Assembly: GCA_016284235.1 (NCBI GenBank)
Contig: JAEEOK010000059.1
Location: 80,281 to 144,280, forward strand
Origin: Succinivibrionaceae bacterium
Lineage (GTDB): Bacteria; Pseudomonadota; Gammaproteobacteria; Enterobacterales; Succinivibrionaceae
Length of the DNA stretch: 64,000 nt
Direction of reading: 5' to 3'
In this document: positions 36,026 through 45,874 of the stretch, piece after piece
How positions within the stretch are numbered: position 1 is the stretch's first letter
Layout of the letters: each line of letters starts with the position of its first letter
Program-made: the position numbers and the translations under genes
Notes under the pieces: generated by a model
Told to the model about the DNA's origin: nothing
What the model saw: the letters and a program-made list of their open reading frames with translations, nothing else
Databases searched by the model: none

Positions 36026-37198
36026 ATGAGAACACTTTTCAAACTACTGCCGATTTCATTGGCATTTTTAACAGGCGTTGCTCTGACAGGATGCAACGAC
36101 GATCAGCAGGCTCAGCAGGGTGCTGCGCAGAGACTGATGCCGGTTAAGTTCGTACCGGTATCAACAAGCGATGTAACCGTGGAACTGACCCTTACCGGAA
36201 GAACAAGTGCACTGCGAGAAGCTGAAGTAAGACCTCAGGTAAGCGGAATCATCCTCAAGCGTCTGTTCACTGAAGGTTCTGAAGTTAAACAGGGACAGCA
36301 GCTTTACCAGATCGATCCTTCAACCTATGAAGCAAATCTTGCTGCAGCCAAAGCTGATCTGGCAAAGGCTGAAGCTGCTGCGTACTCCATCAGAGTAAGA
36401 TCGGAACGCTACGCCGAACTTCTCAAGTCAAAGGCTGTCAGTCAGCAGGACTACGATGATGCCATGGCCAACCGCAAATCAGCAGAGGCTCAGATTCTGG
36501 CAGCGAAGGCAGCCGTCAAAACAGCAGAAATAAATCTCGGGTATACCAAAGTTTACGCTCCTATTTCCGGAATCATCGGTAAATCTGATTTCACAGAAGG
36601 TGCCCTGGTTACTGCAAATCAGCAGAATCCGCTGACCACAATTCAGCAGCTGGATCCAATCTATATAGATGTCGGAGAATCGGTAAATGATTTGCTTCTT
36701 ACCAGAAAGGAAATAGCCGACGGAACAATTCATCTCAACAAGGACAACAAGGTTGAGGTCACGATCCTCTTTGAAAACGGCGATAAATATCCGGAGCCGG
36801 GCACCCTGGAATTTACCGGTGTATCTGTTGATCAGGCAACCGGAATGGTAAACCTCAGAGCGACAGCAAACAACAAGGATCATGTTCTGCTTCCAGGCAT
36901 GTTCATGCGGGTAAAGCTGCCTAAAGGTATCCAGAAGAACGCCTTCACTGTACCTATCGTTTCAGTAATAAGAGCAAACCGTTCCGATAAATATGTATGG
37001 ATCATCGACAAAGACAACAAGATAAGTCAGAAGTTTATTGAGCTCGGTCCAGAGGTCGGAAGCAACGTAGTTGTAAAATCCGGCATAGCAGAAGGAGATC
37101 GCATTGTTGTATCCAATATGCAGAAAATCAAACTCGGTGACGTGGTTGAACCGGTGGATGCAACCAAGCCGGCACAGGAACAGCCTGCCAAGAAGTAA
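36026..37198 (+). CDS. acrA: RND efflux periplasmic adaptor (AcrA family lipoprotein)
   Basis: Membrane-fusion lipoprotein linking the inner-membrane pump to the outer-membrane channel. Lipobox LTGC with Cys23. After it come a beta-barrel/lipoyl part (GRTSALREAEVRPQVSGIIL), a coiled-coil hairpin rich in Ala/Lys/Glu (about 95-165) and the second lipoyl half (GYTKVYAPISGIIGKSD). The 390 residues fit AcrA/MexA (383-397). GGGAG is six bases before the ATG. It is the first gene of a three-gene pump operon. Drug or bile export is likely by family; the substrates are unknown. Confidence 0.94.
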   Translation: MRTLFKLLPISLAFLTGVALTGCNDDQQAQQGAAQRLMPVKFVPVSTSDVTVELTLTGRTSALREAEVRPQVSGIILKRLFTEGSEVKQGQQLYQIDPSTYEANLAAAKADLAKAEAAAYSIRVRSERYAELLKSKAVSQQDYDDAMANRKSAEAQILAAKAAVKTAEINLGYTKVYAPISGIIGKSDFTEGALVTANQQNPLTTIQQLDPIYIDVGESVNDLLLTRKEIADGTIHLNKDNKVEVTILFENGDKYPEPGTLEFTGVSVDQATGMVNLRATANNKDHVLLPGMFMRVKLPKGIQKNAFTVPIVSVIRANRSDKYVWIIDKDNKISQKFIELGPEVGSNVVVKSGIAEGDRIVVSNMQKIKLGDVVEPVDATKPAQEQPAKK

Positions 37199-37215
37199 TA
37201 AACGGGAACAAATAA

Positions 37216-40200
37216 ATGTTATCTAAATTCTTTATTGACCGCCCGATATTCGCATGGGTTATAGCCATTGTACTCATGCTGCTGGGCACTCTGTCGCTTA
37301 TGAATCTGCCGGTAGCACAATACCCGCAGATAGCTCCGCCACAGGTAAGTATTTCAGCTATTTATCCTGGAGCGTCTTCCAATACTGTCGTAAACACTGT
37401 AACCAAAGTTATAGAGCAGAACCTTACCGGTCTGGATGGTTACCTCTACATGAGTTCAACATCCGACAGCTACGGTCAGACATCAATTAACGTAACTTTC
37501 GAAAAGGGTACTGATCCGGATATCGCCCAGGTTCAAGTTCAGAACAAACTGCAACAGGCTCTTACCTCACTGCCCCAGATCGTTCAGCAGCAGGGAATTT
37601 CTGTAAGAAAATCAACCAGCTCCTTTCTCATGGTTGTAGGTTTGATTTCAGATGATCCGAAAGTTAACGCCAACGATCTGTCAGATTATCTAACAACAAA
37701 CTTCAAAGAACCAATAAGCCGTATTGAGGGTGTCGGTGAAGTACAGGTATTCGGTGCAGAATACTCAATGCGTATCTGGATTGATCCTGTAAAGCTCAGC
37801 AAGTATGCGATTTCAGCAAGCGAGCTGATTTCTGCCATCAAGGCGCAGAATGCACAGATTGCCTATGGATCTCTCGGCGGTGCACCGGCAGTAGAAGGTC
37901 AGTCATACTCCTACACCATCGTAGGTCAGACTCGTCTTACATATCCTGAAGAGTTCCAGAACATCATTCTGAAGGTATCCGAAGACGGAAAGATTGTCAG
38001 ACTTAAGGATGTCGCCAGAGTCGAGCTCGGTGCGGAAAACTACAATGCCTACGGACGTATGAACGGACAGGCAACATCAGGTCTTGCCATCAAGCTGGCA
38101 ACCGGAGCCAACGCCCTGCGTACAGCTGAACTTGTTAACGAAAAACTCAGAGAACTGGAGAAATTCTATCCACAGGGTATTCACACTGTAATTCCTTTTG
38201 ATACAACTCCGTTCATTGAAGTATCCATCGATTCTGTAAAGGAAACACTGATAGAAGCTATCGGTCTGGTATTCCTTGTTATGTATCTCTTTCTGCAGAA
38301 TATCAGAGCAACTATTATCCCGACCATTGCAGTGCCTGTTGTACTGCTGGGAACCTTCGCCATCATGGCAGCACTTGGTTTCTCCATCAATACGCTGACC
38401 ATGTTCGGACTTGTTCTGGCCATAGGTCTGCTTGTGGATGACGCCATTGTGGTGGTTGAAAACGTTGAACGACTTATCACCACGGAAAATCTGCATCCGC
38501 GTATGGCTACCATCAAATCAATGGAGCAGATCACCGGAGCACTTATCGGTATTGCCATGGTTCTGTCAGCAGTTTTCGTTCCAATGGCATTTTTCGGCGG
38601 TTCCACAGGTGTTATATACCGTCAGTTCTCCATCACCATTGTATCTGCAATGCTTCTTTCGGTAGTTGTTGCACTTGTGCTGACACCTGCACTCTGTGCA
38701 AGCATTCTGAAAGAAAAAGAAACAGATAAAAAGAAATCCATATTATCTTTTATCACAGCTCCTCTGGATCTGTTTTTCAGATGGTTCAACCTTGCTTTCA
38801 ACAAGATGTCTGAAAACTATCAGAGCAGTGTTAAAGGCATAGTTCACGCTATTCCACGCTTTCTTGTTTACTACGCTATAATCATTGGAGGTATGGTATT
38901 CTGCTTCATGAATATTCCTAAGTCCTTCCTTCCGGAAGAGGATCAGGGTGTATTTTTTGTTATGACACAGCTTCCTGCCGGTGCCACGACTCAGAGAACT
39001 GATGCAGTTGTAAATCAGATTGACAACTACTTCCTAAACAATGAAAAGGATAATATCGACTCAATAATGTCCGTAGTAGGATTCTCCTTTGCAGGATCCG
39101 GTCAGAATGTTGCCATGAGTTTCGTAAAGCTGAAAAACTGGTCCGAACGTTCAACCTACGACAGAACTGTTTATCCTATTATCGACCGAGCTTTCCCAAT
39201 CCTGTACGGTGGCATTGACAATGCAAATGTATTTACATTCAATGTTCCGGCAGTACCTGAACTCGGTACGGCTCAGGGTATCGATTTTTACATCGTAGAT
39301 CACCGTGCACAGGGTCATGCCGCGCTTATTGAAGCTCGCAATATGTTCCTTGGCATGGCAAGCAAATCAACAATCATGAGTCAGGCAAGACCAAACGGAC
39401 TGGATGACGTTGCTCAGCTGAAGATCAAAATCGATTATGAAAAGGCTCTTTCCCAGGGTGTCAGCATAAGCGAACTGAATCAGACGCTGTCTTCTGCCTG
39501 GGGCAGTACCTATGTAGACGACTTCATCTACAATGATCGTGTAAAGAAGGTATATATTCAAGCAGATCCTCAATATCGAATGACTGAGAAGGATCTGGAT
39601 CTGTGGTATGTAAAGAATTCCAGCGGGAAAATGGTACCATTCAAATCCTTTGCATCGACAGAGTGGATTTATGACTCACCTAGACTTGAGCGTTTCAATG
39701 CCATGGCTGCGGTAAACCTCAATGCAGCTGCTGCACCAGGACACTCAACCGGTGAAGCCATGGATGAAGCTTACAAGATTCTCAGCCAGCTGCCTCCAGG
39801 ATTTGATATCGCATGGAACGGTGTTTCCTTCCAGGAAAGGCAGGCAGGAGATCAGGCTTTGTTCCTGTACGCAGTTTCACTGCTGATAGTATTCCTTTCC
39901 CTGGCTGCTCTTTATGAATCATGGTCAATACCGTTTGCCGTAATGCTGGTGGTTCCTCTCGGTGTATTCGGTGCTGTTGGTGTGGCTTATCTGTCACGCT
40001 ACATTACAGAGTTCTACCCTGCCCTTCATACACTGAGCAACGATGTGTACTTCCAGGTCGGTCTGCTGACAACAATCGGTCTTTCCGCCAAAAACGCCAT
40101 TCTGATTGTTGAATTCGCAAAGGATCTTTATGATAAGGGAGAAAGATTAACTGATTCCGTGGTAGAAGCAGCGAGAATACGTCTGCGTCCTATCATAATG

Positions 40201-40488
40201 ACCTCAATGGCATTCTGTCTTGGTGTACTTCCACTTGCACTTTCAACCGGTGCCGGTGCCAACAGCCAGAACGAAATCGGCGTCTGCGTGCTGGGCGGTA
40301 TGATCACAGCGACAATTCTGGCAGTATTCTTTGTACCGGTATTCTTTGTTCTGGTTATGAGATACTGCACCAAGTACAAGCCTAAGTTCCAGAAAATGGC
40401 GGAATTTGCAGCCCAGGAAGCTGCCGTAAAGGCTCAGGAGGAAGCCAGAGCCAAGGAAAAAGCTAAGGAGCAATCTGATGAAGATTAA
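37216..40488 (+). CDS. acrB: RND multidrug efflux transporter (AcrB family)
   Basis: Proton-driven inner-membrane pump of the HAE1 class. It has 1090 residues against 1049 in E. coli AcrB, with the extra length mostly in a charged C-terminal tail ([19 protein letters not shown]). N-terminus [20 protein letters not shown] and motifs [14 protein letters not shown] and [17 protein letters not shown] are typical; Asp408 and Asp409 match the proton-relay pair. It sits 17 bases after acrA and overlaps the channel gene by 11 bases, so the three parts are made together. Confidence 0.96.
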   Translation: MLSKFFIDRPIFAWVIAIVLMLLGTLSLMNLPVAQYPQIAPPQVSISAIYPGASSNTVVNTVTKVIEQNLTGLDGYLYMSSTSDSYGQTSINVTFEKGTDPDIAQVQVQNKLQQALTSLPQIVQQQGISVRKSTSSFLMVVGLISDDPKVNANDLSDYLTTNFKEPISRIEGVGEVQVFGAEYSMRIWIDPVKLSKYAISASELISAIKAQNAQIAYGSLGGAPAVEGQSYSYTIVGQTRLTYPEEFQNIILKVSEDGKIVRLKDVARVELGAENYNAYGRMNGQATSGLAIKLATGANALRTAELVNEKLRELEKFYPQGIHTVIPFDTTPFIEVSIDSVKETLIEAIGLVFLVMYLFLQNIRATIIPTIAVPVVLLGTFAIMAALGFSINTLTMFGLVLAIGLLVDDAIVVVENVERLITTENLHPRMATIKSMEQITGALIGIAMVLSAVFVPMAFFGGSTGVIYRQFSITIVSAMLLSVVVALVLTPALCASILKEKETDKKKSILSFITAPLDLFFRWFNLAFNKMSENYQSSVKGIVHAIPRFLVYYAIIIGGMVFCFMNIPKSFLPEEDQGVFFVMTQLPAGATTQRTDAVVNQIDNYFLNNEKDNIDSIMSVVGFSFAGSGQNVAMSFVKLKNWSERSTYDRTVYPIIDRAFPILYGGIDNANVFTFNVPAVPELGTAQGIDFYIVDHRAQGHAALIEARNMFLGMASKSTIMSQARPNGLDDVAQLKIKIDYEKALSQGVSISELNQTLSSAWGSTYVDDFIYNDRVKKVYIQADPQYRMTEKDLDLWYVKNSSGKMVPFKSFASTEWIYDSPRLERFNAMAAVNLNAAAAPGHSTGEAMDEAYKILSQLPPGFDIAWNGVSFQERQAGDQALFLYAVSLLIVFLSLAALYESWSIPFAVMLVVPLGVFGAVGVAYLSRYITEFYPALHTLSNDVYFQVGLLTTIGLSAKNAILIVEFAKDLYDKGERLTDSVVEAARIRLRPIIMTSMAFCLGVLPLALSTGAGANSQNEIGVCVLGGMITATILAVFFVPVFFVLVMRYCTKYKPKFQKMAEFAAQEAAVKAQEEARAKEKAKEQSDED

Positions 40489-41872
40489 TAAAACACTGCT
40501 TGCCAGCCTTATAGCACTCACTGTTTCAGGCTGCTCGCTTGCACCTGATTACCAGCGTCCGGACATGCCTGTAGCGGCAAAATGGGATGTAGATGAAACT
40601 GCTAGCAAACCGCTGCAATGGAGAGAGCAGTTTACTGATCCTGAACTGCAGCAATTGATTGAACTTGGTCTTCAGAATAACAGAGACCTAAGGCTGGCTA
40701 CGTTAAACGTGGCTGAATATCAGGCTCAGTATGATATATCAAGAGGAGATCTGTTTCCTAGTGCAGGAGCTTCTGCAGGTGTATCAAGATCCTATAATTC
40801 CAACGGAGTACGAGGTTACAACACTACGTATTCCGTCAGCGGCAATCTGTCATGGGAAATTGATATTTTTGGTTATGTTAGAAATCAGAATAATGCAGCT
40901 CTTGAAAGTTTCTTTTCCGTATATGAAAACCGCAAATCCGCTCAGATTTCGTTAATTGCTTCCATAGCAAACGCTTACTATACCTATGTTGCAGACAAGG
41001 AGCTTCTGGCTCTTTCTCAGGAAACACTGTCAACAGAGCTTGACAGTTATAAACTGACAAAACAGAAGTATGACGTTGGTGAAGCCTCCGAGCTTGAACT
41101 CTCCCAGTCTCAGACGGCAGTAGCATCAGCAGAAATTAGTGTTGCCAATTATGAGCGTGTCTTGAAGCTGGACTACAATTCACTGCTTCTTCTTGTAGGT
41201 ACAGAACTTCCATCCATTGATTCACTTAAAAAGATTACCAACATCGAAGTCAGTTCAATTCCAGTAGGTGCAGATACATCTCTGATTGAACAGCGTCCTG
41301 ACATAATGGCTGCTGAACACCAGCTGAAGGCAGCAAACTACAATATTGGCGTTGCAAAGGCAGCAATATTTCCTCGTCTGAGCCTAAGTGCCGCATTCGG
41401 CTGGGGAGCTCCGAAAGTAAAGGATCTGTTCAAGCACGAGACAGAATCTTGGTCAATCGGTCCTGCAGTAACAATGCCACTGTTCAATCTTGCAGTGTAC
41501 GGCGGTATGAAGGTAGCTGATATACGTAAGGAAAAGGCAATAGTTAACTATGAGAAAACTGTTCAGGTAGCATTCAAGGAAGTTTCTGATGCCGCCAAGT
41601 CATTTGACAGTCTGACCAAGCAACTTAAAAGTCAGCAGGATCTGTACAAAGCTACCAAGAAGTACTTTGAGATGGCAGATCAGCGATATAATCTCGGCGT
41701 TGACAGTTACCTTACAAGACTTGATGCTCAGAGACAGTATGTTTCGGCACGTCAGGCTCTGGTAACCACAAAGCTACAGCAGTTACAGACTCAAATCAAT
41801 CTGTACAAGGCTATAGGCGGTGGCTGGGATGATTCCTACGAGGAAATCGTAGATCAGCAATTAGACAGATAA
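40478..41872 (+). CDS. RND efflux outer-membrane channel lipoprotein (NodT/OprM family)
   Basis: Outer-membrane factor of the pump, 464 residues. Lipobox SGC with Cys19, then the family start [16 protein letters not shown]. Two OEP halves form the trimeric barrel and alpha tunnel: [20 protein letters not shown] in the first half and [20 protein letters not shown] in the second. AAGGAG lies seven bases before an ATG inside the acrB end. It is the OprM/CusC-like lipidated type rather than TolC. A terminator follows directly. Confidence 0.93.
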   Translation: MKINKTLLASLIALTVSGCSLAPDYQRPDMPVAAKWDVDETASKPLQWREQFTDPELQQLIELGLQNNRDLRLATLNVAEYQAQYDISRGDLFPSAGASAGVSRSYNSNGVRGYNTTYSVSGNLSWEIDIFGYVRNQNNAALESFFSVYENRKSAQISLIASIANAYYTYVADKELLALSQETLSTELDSYKLTKQKYDVGEASELELSQSQTAVASAEISVANYERVLKLDYNSLLLLVGTELPSIDSLKKITNIEVSSIPVGADTSLIEQRPDIMAAEHQLKAANYNIGVAKAAIFPRLSLSAAFGWGAPKVKDLFKHETESWSIGPAVTMPLFNLAVYGGMKVADIRKEKAIVNYEKTVQVAFKEVSDAAKSFDSLTKQLKSQQDLYKATKKYFEMADQRYNLGVDSYLTRLDAQRQYVSARQALVTTKLQQLQTQINLYKAIGGGWDDSYEEIVDQQLDR

Positions 41873-41893
41873 TTTAACGACAAACCAAGAATG

Positions 41894-41920
41894 AAAAACC
41901 ACCTAATCCAGGTGGTTTTT
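41894..41920 (+). terminator. Intrinsic terminator of the efflux operon
   Basis: AAAAACCACCT and AGGTGGTTTTT pair perfectly around a five-base loop, 22 bases after the channel gene. Confidence 0.9.
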
Positions 41921-42124
41921 CATTTCTCCGCATGAATCAGATACATCATCCCTGCCTGTGATTATGATAACTTTTTACATAATTTATATTTGTTTATTAC
42001 AAAACTAATAAACAAAAAAGCTATATCATACATTATGCCTGCAACATTTTAGCTCCAGACAGAATTTTTCTGTGTTGGCACAACAATTGAATTGTGAACA
42101 GAGACATCTTAATGGAGAGAAAAA

Positions 42125-43756
42125 ATGAGCAACATCAATCAGATCACTGAGAGAATCATCGCAAAGAATCAGTTACCATCTCGCTGGCCAGAAAATGTTA
42201 AAGCGGAATCCTTAAATATTTCTCAGGACACCAACTTCTCCAGGGATTTATACAGAGATCTTTCATCTCTGCCCTTTATAACTGTTGATGATGAAACCGC
42301 TCGCGACTTTGACGATGCCGTACTCTGCACTGTGGATAAAAATACATGGAAACTGTATGTAGCTATAGCAGACGTAGCCAGTTACGTGCCACCATCATCA
42401 GCAATTGATAAAGAAGCTGAAAGAAGAGGCAATTCAACATACTTCTGCAATGCTGTCATCCCTATGCTTCCAGAAATACTTTCCAATGATATCTGCTCAC
42501 TGCTGGCTAACAGCAAGCGCAGGTGTATTGTCTGCGAAATGGATATTGATGACAACGGCAGAATTACCGGCTTCTGTTTTTATCATGCAATTATCAAATC
42601 CCATGCCCGCATGACCTATACAGATACAACCAGACTCCTAAATGGAGTCGGATCCTGCAGTGATCCTCAGGTACTGAAAAATATCCATAATCTGTCAAAT
42701 CTTTTCGATGCCCTAATCAAAGCAAGAATCAGACGTAATACCTTAGAAGGATTCAATAAAGAGTACAAATTCGTACTCAACAGTTCTCTGACAAAGGCTA
42801 ATGATGTCATTTTACAAAAACAGGATGATGCTCATAAACTTATTGAGGAATGCATGATTGCCGCCAACATTTCTGCAGCGAGATTCATCGAAGCTCACAA
42901 TGAAAATGCAATCTTCAGAACCCAGTCAGCTCCCAGCGAAGACAAAATCAGACAGTTCAGAAACTCTACAATGTCAGAAGAGGTTGCTCTTGAGGGTGGA
43001 TATAATCCGACAACCGCAGATATTAACAACTATGTTAAATCAACGGTCAAACAGGGTAATGCAGCCGGACTTCTTTCAATTCTGGCAAAATTACAGGAAA
43101 AAGCAGTATATTCACAAAAAAATGAGGGACACTACGCTTTGGCTTTGAGTTCCTATATTCATTTCACGTCACCAATCAGAAGATATGCTGATTTGGTAAC
43201 CCACCGCATAATAAAAAAATGTATAGCCAAGGATCTGAAAAATCAGGCTGACAAATCTGTCAAATCAGCAGAAAAACATGAGCATGGATCCGTATTCAGC
43301 ATCTTCAGAGGTTTAATGCAAGCCCGGCAACGGAAGAAATCTGATTCTGTAAGAAATAATGACATTCAGATCTATGGAGCCCGCCAGCATACTAAGGAAG
43401 AACTGTCCGCGATTGCAAAGCACTGTACAGAAACAGAGATTTCCTCCAAGGAATCTGTCAGAGAAAGTGAAAAATGGCTTATCAGCACTTATATGCAGGA
43501 TAAAATAGGACAAGTCTTCAATGCTACAGTTATCAATGTAAAATCTTTCGGACTGTTCGTAATGACAGATGACAAGGAAATAGAAGGATTTATCTACGTA
43601 GGAACTCTTGGTGCAGAACGATTCAATCTCAACTATACGAACAACTGTCTTATTGGACAAAATACCTCAACCCGCTTCTACTGTGGTCAGAGACTGACTG
43701 TCAAATTAGTTGCTGTTGACACTAATGAAGGAAAGCTCAGATTCATACCCGTATGA
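42125..43756 (+). CDS. RNase R-like RNB exoribonuclease without N-terminal cold-shock domains
   Basis: A 543-residue protein of the RNase II/R family. The catalytic cluster ETARDFDDAV starts almost at once (Asp61, Asp63, Asp64), whereas in E. coli RNase R it follows more than 250 residues of helix-turn-helix and cold-shock domains. Motif variants (RDFDDAV, FTSPIRRYADLVTHRII) are RNase R-type. A linker of about 60 charged residues precedes a C-terminal S1 domain (about 460-540: GQVFNATVINVKSFGLFV). GGAG is eight bases before the ATG, and upstream sequence shows no lost domains, so this looks like the natural start. It probably acts as a 3'-to-5' exoribonuclease with altered substrate gating. 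Confidence 0.85.
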   Translation: MSNINQITERIIAKNQLPSRWPENVKAESLNISQDTNFSRDLYRDLSSLPFITVDDETARDFDDAVLCTVDKNTWKLYVAIADVASYVPPSSAIDKEAERRGNSTYFCNAVIPMLPEILSNDICSLLANSKRRCIVCEMDIDDNGRITGFCFYHAIIKSHARMTYTDTTRLLNGVGSCSDPQVLKNIHNLSNLFDALIKARIRRNTLEGFNKEYKFVLNSSLTKANDVILQKQDDAHKLIEECMIAANISAARFIEAHNENAIFRTQSAPSEDKIRQFRNSTMSEEVALEGGYNPTTADINNYVKSTVKQGNAAGLLSILAKLQEKAVYSQKNEGHYALALSSYIHFTSPIRRYADLVTHRIIKKCIAKDLKNQADKSVKSAEKHEHGSVFSIFRGLMQARQRKKSDSVRNNDIQIYGARQHTKEELSAIAKHCTETEISSKESVRESEKWLISTYMQDKIGQVFNATVINVKSFGLFVMTDDKEIEGFIYVGTLGAERFNLNYTNNCLIGQNTSTRFYCGQRLTVKLVAVDTNEGKLRFIPV

Positions 43757-43842
43757 CAGTTTGCTAATCACTCCTTTTTCAGTCCCTTTCAAAACTGATA
43801 AAATAATGCAGACAAATACAAAACAGACTGAGTGGAGCTGAT

Positions 43843-44916
43843 ATGAAACAATTGTTAATCAGAATGCTGGTTGTCAGCATGACATTGATATGCTTAAACG
43901 GATGCAGCTCCAATGATAAGGAACTCCCAAAAACACAGGACGAAGAAAAATCCGTACAGCTCCCGGATGACTATCCACCTCCTCCAGCTTCGTCCCCCGA
44001 CAGTGTGACATACACCTGGGGAAGAAATGCCATCCTTTTTGAAATGTACAGCACATCATATCTAAACGTCTACGAAGATCGATCCCACAACCTCATGCTG
44101 TGTTTGTATCAGCTTTCTGATTTAGCTACAATTGACGCAAAAATCAACGAAATAACTGACAGCAACCACAGAGCTCTGAATGAACTTCTTAACTGCGAAC
44201 CATTCGACACAACTGTTATAAGTTCAATACGTTTTTTTGTAAAACCCAAACTCCACAACGTATTCAAATTTGATCGTGAAAAGGATGTTAAGCACATAGT
44301 TCTGATAGCAGGATATAACTCTTCTGTCAGCACGGAAAACATTCTGTCAGTAAAAATACCATTATTCTACAACAAAGACGGAATTATATTTAAAGACGAT
44401 CAATACACTGTTGCCCCCTTGAAAATGCGTATTTTTCTGGGACAAAATCAGATGAAAAATCTGAAAAACGGAGAGAAATTTACTGATTTTGTTGATGCCG
44501 AAAAACAAAAAGAGCTAGACGACAAGCTAGACGGAGTTGTAAAAGACGGTAACATATATCAGATCCAGCCATCCTATTCTCCTGACAGTCCTGAGCAGTA
44601 CATAAAAACTAATGAAAACAGCCAGTCTTACACACAGGACAATAATGCTGCAGCAAATAATGCGACGGGAGCAGAAAAAGAGACTCCTGCCGTAAATAAA
44701 TCTCAAGCCGGATCAGACACCGACAGTTCGGACAAGACCGCGGATGAGGGAAACAAGTCCCAGGCTGGATCAGACGCCGGCAGTTCGGACAAGACACCAA
44801 ACAACATTGAAAATAATGATGCCGGTTCCGATCAGACAAACCAAGAAAATCAAAAAAAGCGCGATAAAACTACTGCAGATGAAATAGAGGGAGCAGATCA
44901 AAAACAACAGTCATAA
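43843..44916 (+). CDS. tssJ: T6SS outer-membrane lipoprotein TssJ with long repeat tail
   Basis: Lipoprotein of 357 residues (lipobox LNGC, Cys21). Residues about 55-215 fit the TssJ beta-sandwich: a NLMLCLYQLSDLATIDAKI strand/helix, a DREKDVKHIVLIAGY strand, and a later loop. TssJ anchors the TssM periplasmic end at the outer membrane. The remaining 140 residues are hydrophilic, low in complexity, and contain a 15-residue repeat; classical TssJ proteins (about 150-190 residues) lack this tail. GGAG lies six bases before the ATG. It is on the opposite strand from the tssA-M run and converges on it, so it needs its own promoter. Identification rests on fold pattern and context. Confidence 0.7.
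   Translation: MKQLLIRMLVVSMTLICLNGCSSNDKELPKTQDEEKSVQLPDDYPPPPASSPDSVTYTWGRNAILFEMYSTSYLNVYEDRSHNLMLCLYQLSDLATIDAKINEITDSNHRALNELLNCEPFDTTVISSIRFFVKPKLHNVFKFDREKDVKHIVLIAGYNSSVSTENILSVKIPLFYNKDGIIFKDDQYTVAPLKMRIFLGQNQMKNLKNGEKFTDFVDAEKQKELDDKLDGVVKDGNIYQIQPSYSPDSPEQYIKTNENSQSYTQDNNAAANNATGAEKETPAVNKSQAGSDTDSSDKTADEGNKSQAGSDAGSSDKTPNNIENNDAGSDQTNQENQKKRDKTTADEIEGADQKQQS
44695..44796 (+). repeat. Tandem 15-codon repeat inside tssJ
   Basis: Two copies with a 57-base period (44695-44739 and 44752-44796) encode NKSQAGSDTDSSDKT and NKSQAGSDAGSSDKT. They lie in the low-complexity tail and could change in copy number by slippage. Confidence 0.8.
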
Positions 44917-45159
44917 ATAAAGAGTTTAAAATCATACTACCTGTTGATATACGCATCAGAGCATGTCTATGAAAACCTTAATTTATGTACACCCTGCTTA
45001 ACGGTATAAACAAAGCAGCGCCGGCGACGTTAACCTATCCATTCCCATGACTGGCGATGTTTGTTTGATAAACAATTCAGAATCAGTAACGATCTCTGCG
45101 GCATTTTTTCTCAATTTGCAACGCAGTCTGCAAACTGACTCTGAAAACGGTAACTGAAA

Positions 45160-45864
45160 TCACTTATTCCCGCCGTAACTGATTTTATAGCAGGAATATC
45201 CCAGAGGATTAAGCCTTTCAAATACTTCACTCTGCTGACTTTCTGAATCAAAAGGTCCAACTAAAACCCTGTACCAGGTAACTGTTCCTGATTTTCCACT
45301 TTTAGCTTTCTTTATATAGGAAGAAAAACCCAGTGATGATATTTTATTTTTCTGCTTTTCTGCCAAATTTTTATCATTATACGCACCACACTGGAGTATA
45401 TAGACAATCTTATTTTTTTCATCCTTTGTCTTTTCCTTGATTTCAGGCTTTGGCTTTACCTTCCTTTCTGTTTTCTCACTTACAATCTGTTGTTTCTGGG
45501 CATCTGTTTTCTGCGAAACTTCTGCCTCTGCTGGTTTTGCGTCAACTGTATGATCTATAAGCAAAAGTTCATTTTCCTTGTCGATTACCTGCTTATCCTG
45601 ATGATTAGGATTTCCATAAACGCTACCGCCAATAAGGTTGCCGTTGTGATCAAGAGTTTCTCTGATTTTTTCACTAGAATCCAGTTTCTGATCACCAAAA
45701 CCGAAAAAAGATAAGACACCTGAAGTGAAATCATAAGCAATATGATTGAAATGAATATCTTGAATTTTCATATCGATATTCATCATGGTTACCCTAAACG
45801 CTGAAAGTACAAGCAGCAACCATAAAGCCAAAATTAAAAACGGAACGTTACTGTACTTATTCAT
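45160..45864 (-). CDS. Membrane-anchored SPOR-domain protein in the T6SS operon
   Basis: A 234-residue bitopic protein: one transmembrane helix (about 8-26), a Lys/Glu-rich periplasmic linker (about 60-150), then a SPOR domain at 153-231 (YILQCGAYNDKNLAEKQ, WYRVLVGPF, LGYSCYKI). SPOR domains bind glycan strands lacking stem peptides and are typical of division proteins such as FtsN and DamX. It starts 10 bases after the tssM stop with TAGGT before its ATG, so it is very probably cotranscribed with the T6SS genes. Since TssL here has no peptidoglycan-binding extension, this protein may anchor the membrane complex to the wall. A misplaced division protein is the alternative. Confidence 0.8.
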   Translation of the reverse strand: MNKYSNVPFLILALWLLLVLSAFRVTMMNIDMKIQDIHFNHIAYDFTSGVLSFFGFGDQKLDSSEKIRETLDHNGNLIGGSVYGNPNHQDKQVIDKENELLLIDHTVDAKPAEAEVSQKTDAQKQQIVSEKTERKVKPKPEIKEKTKDEKNKIVYILQCGAYNDKNLAEKQKNKISSLGFSSYIKKAKSGKSGTVTWYRVLVGPFDSESQQSEVFERLNPLGYSCYKISYGGNK

Positions 45865-45874
45865 ATGGACCTAC

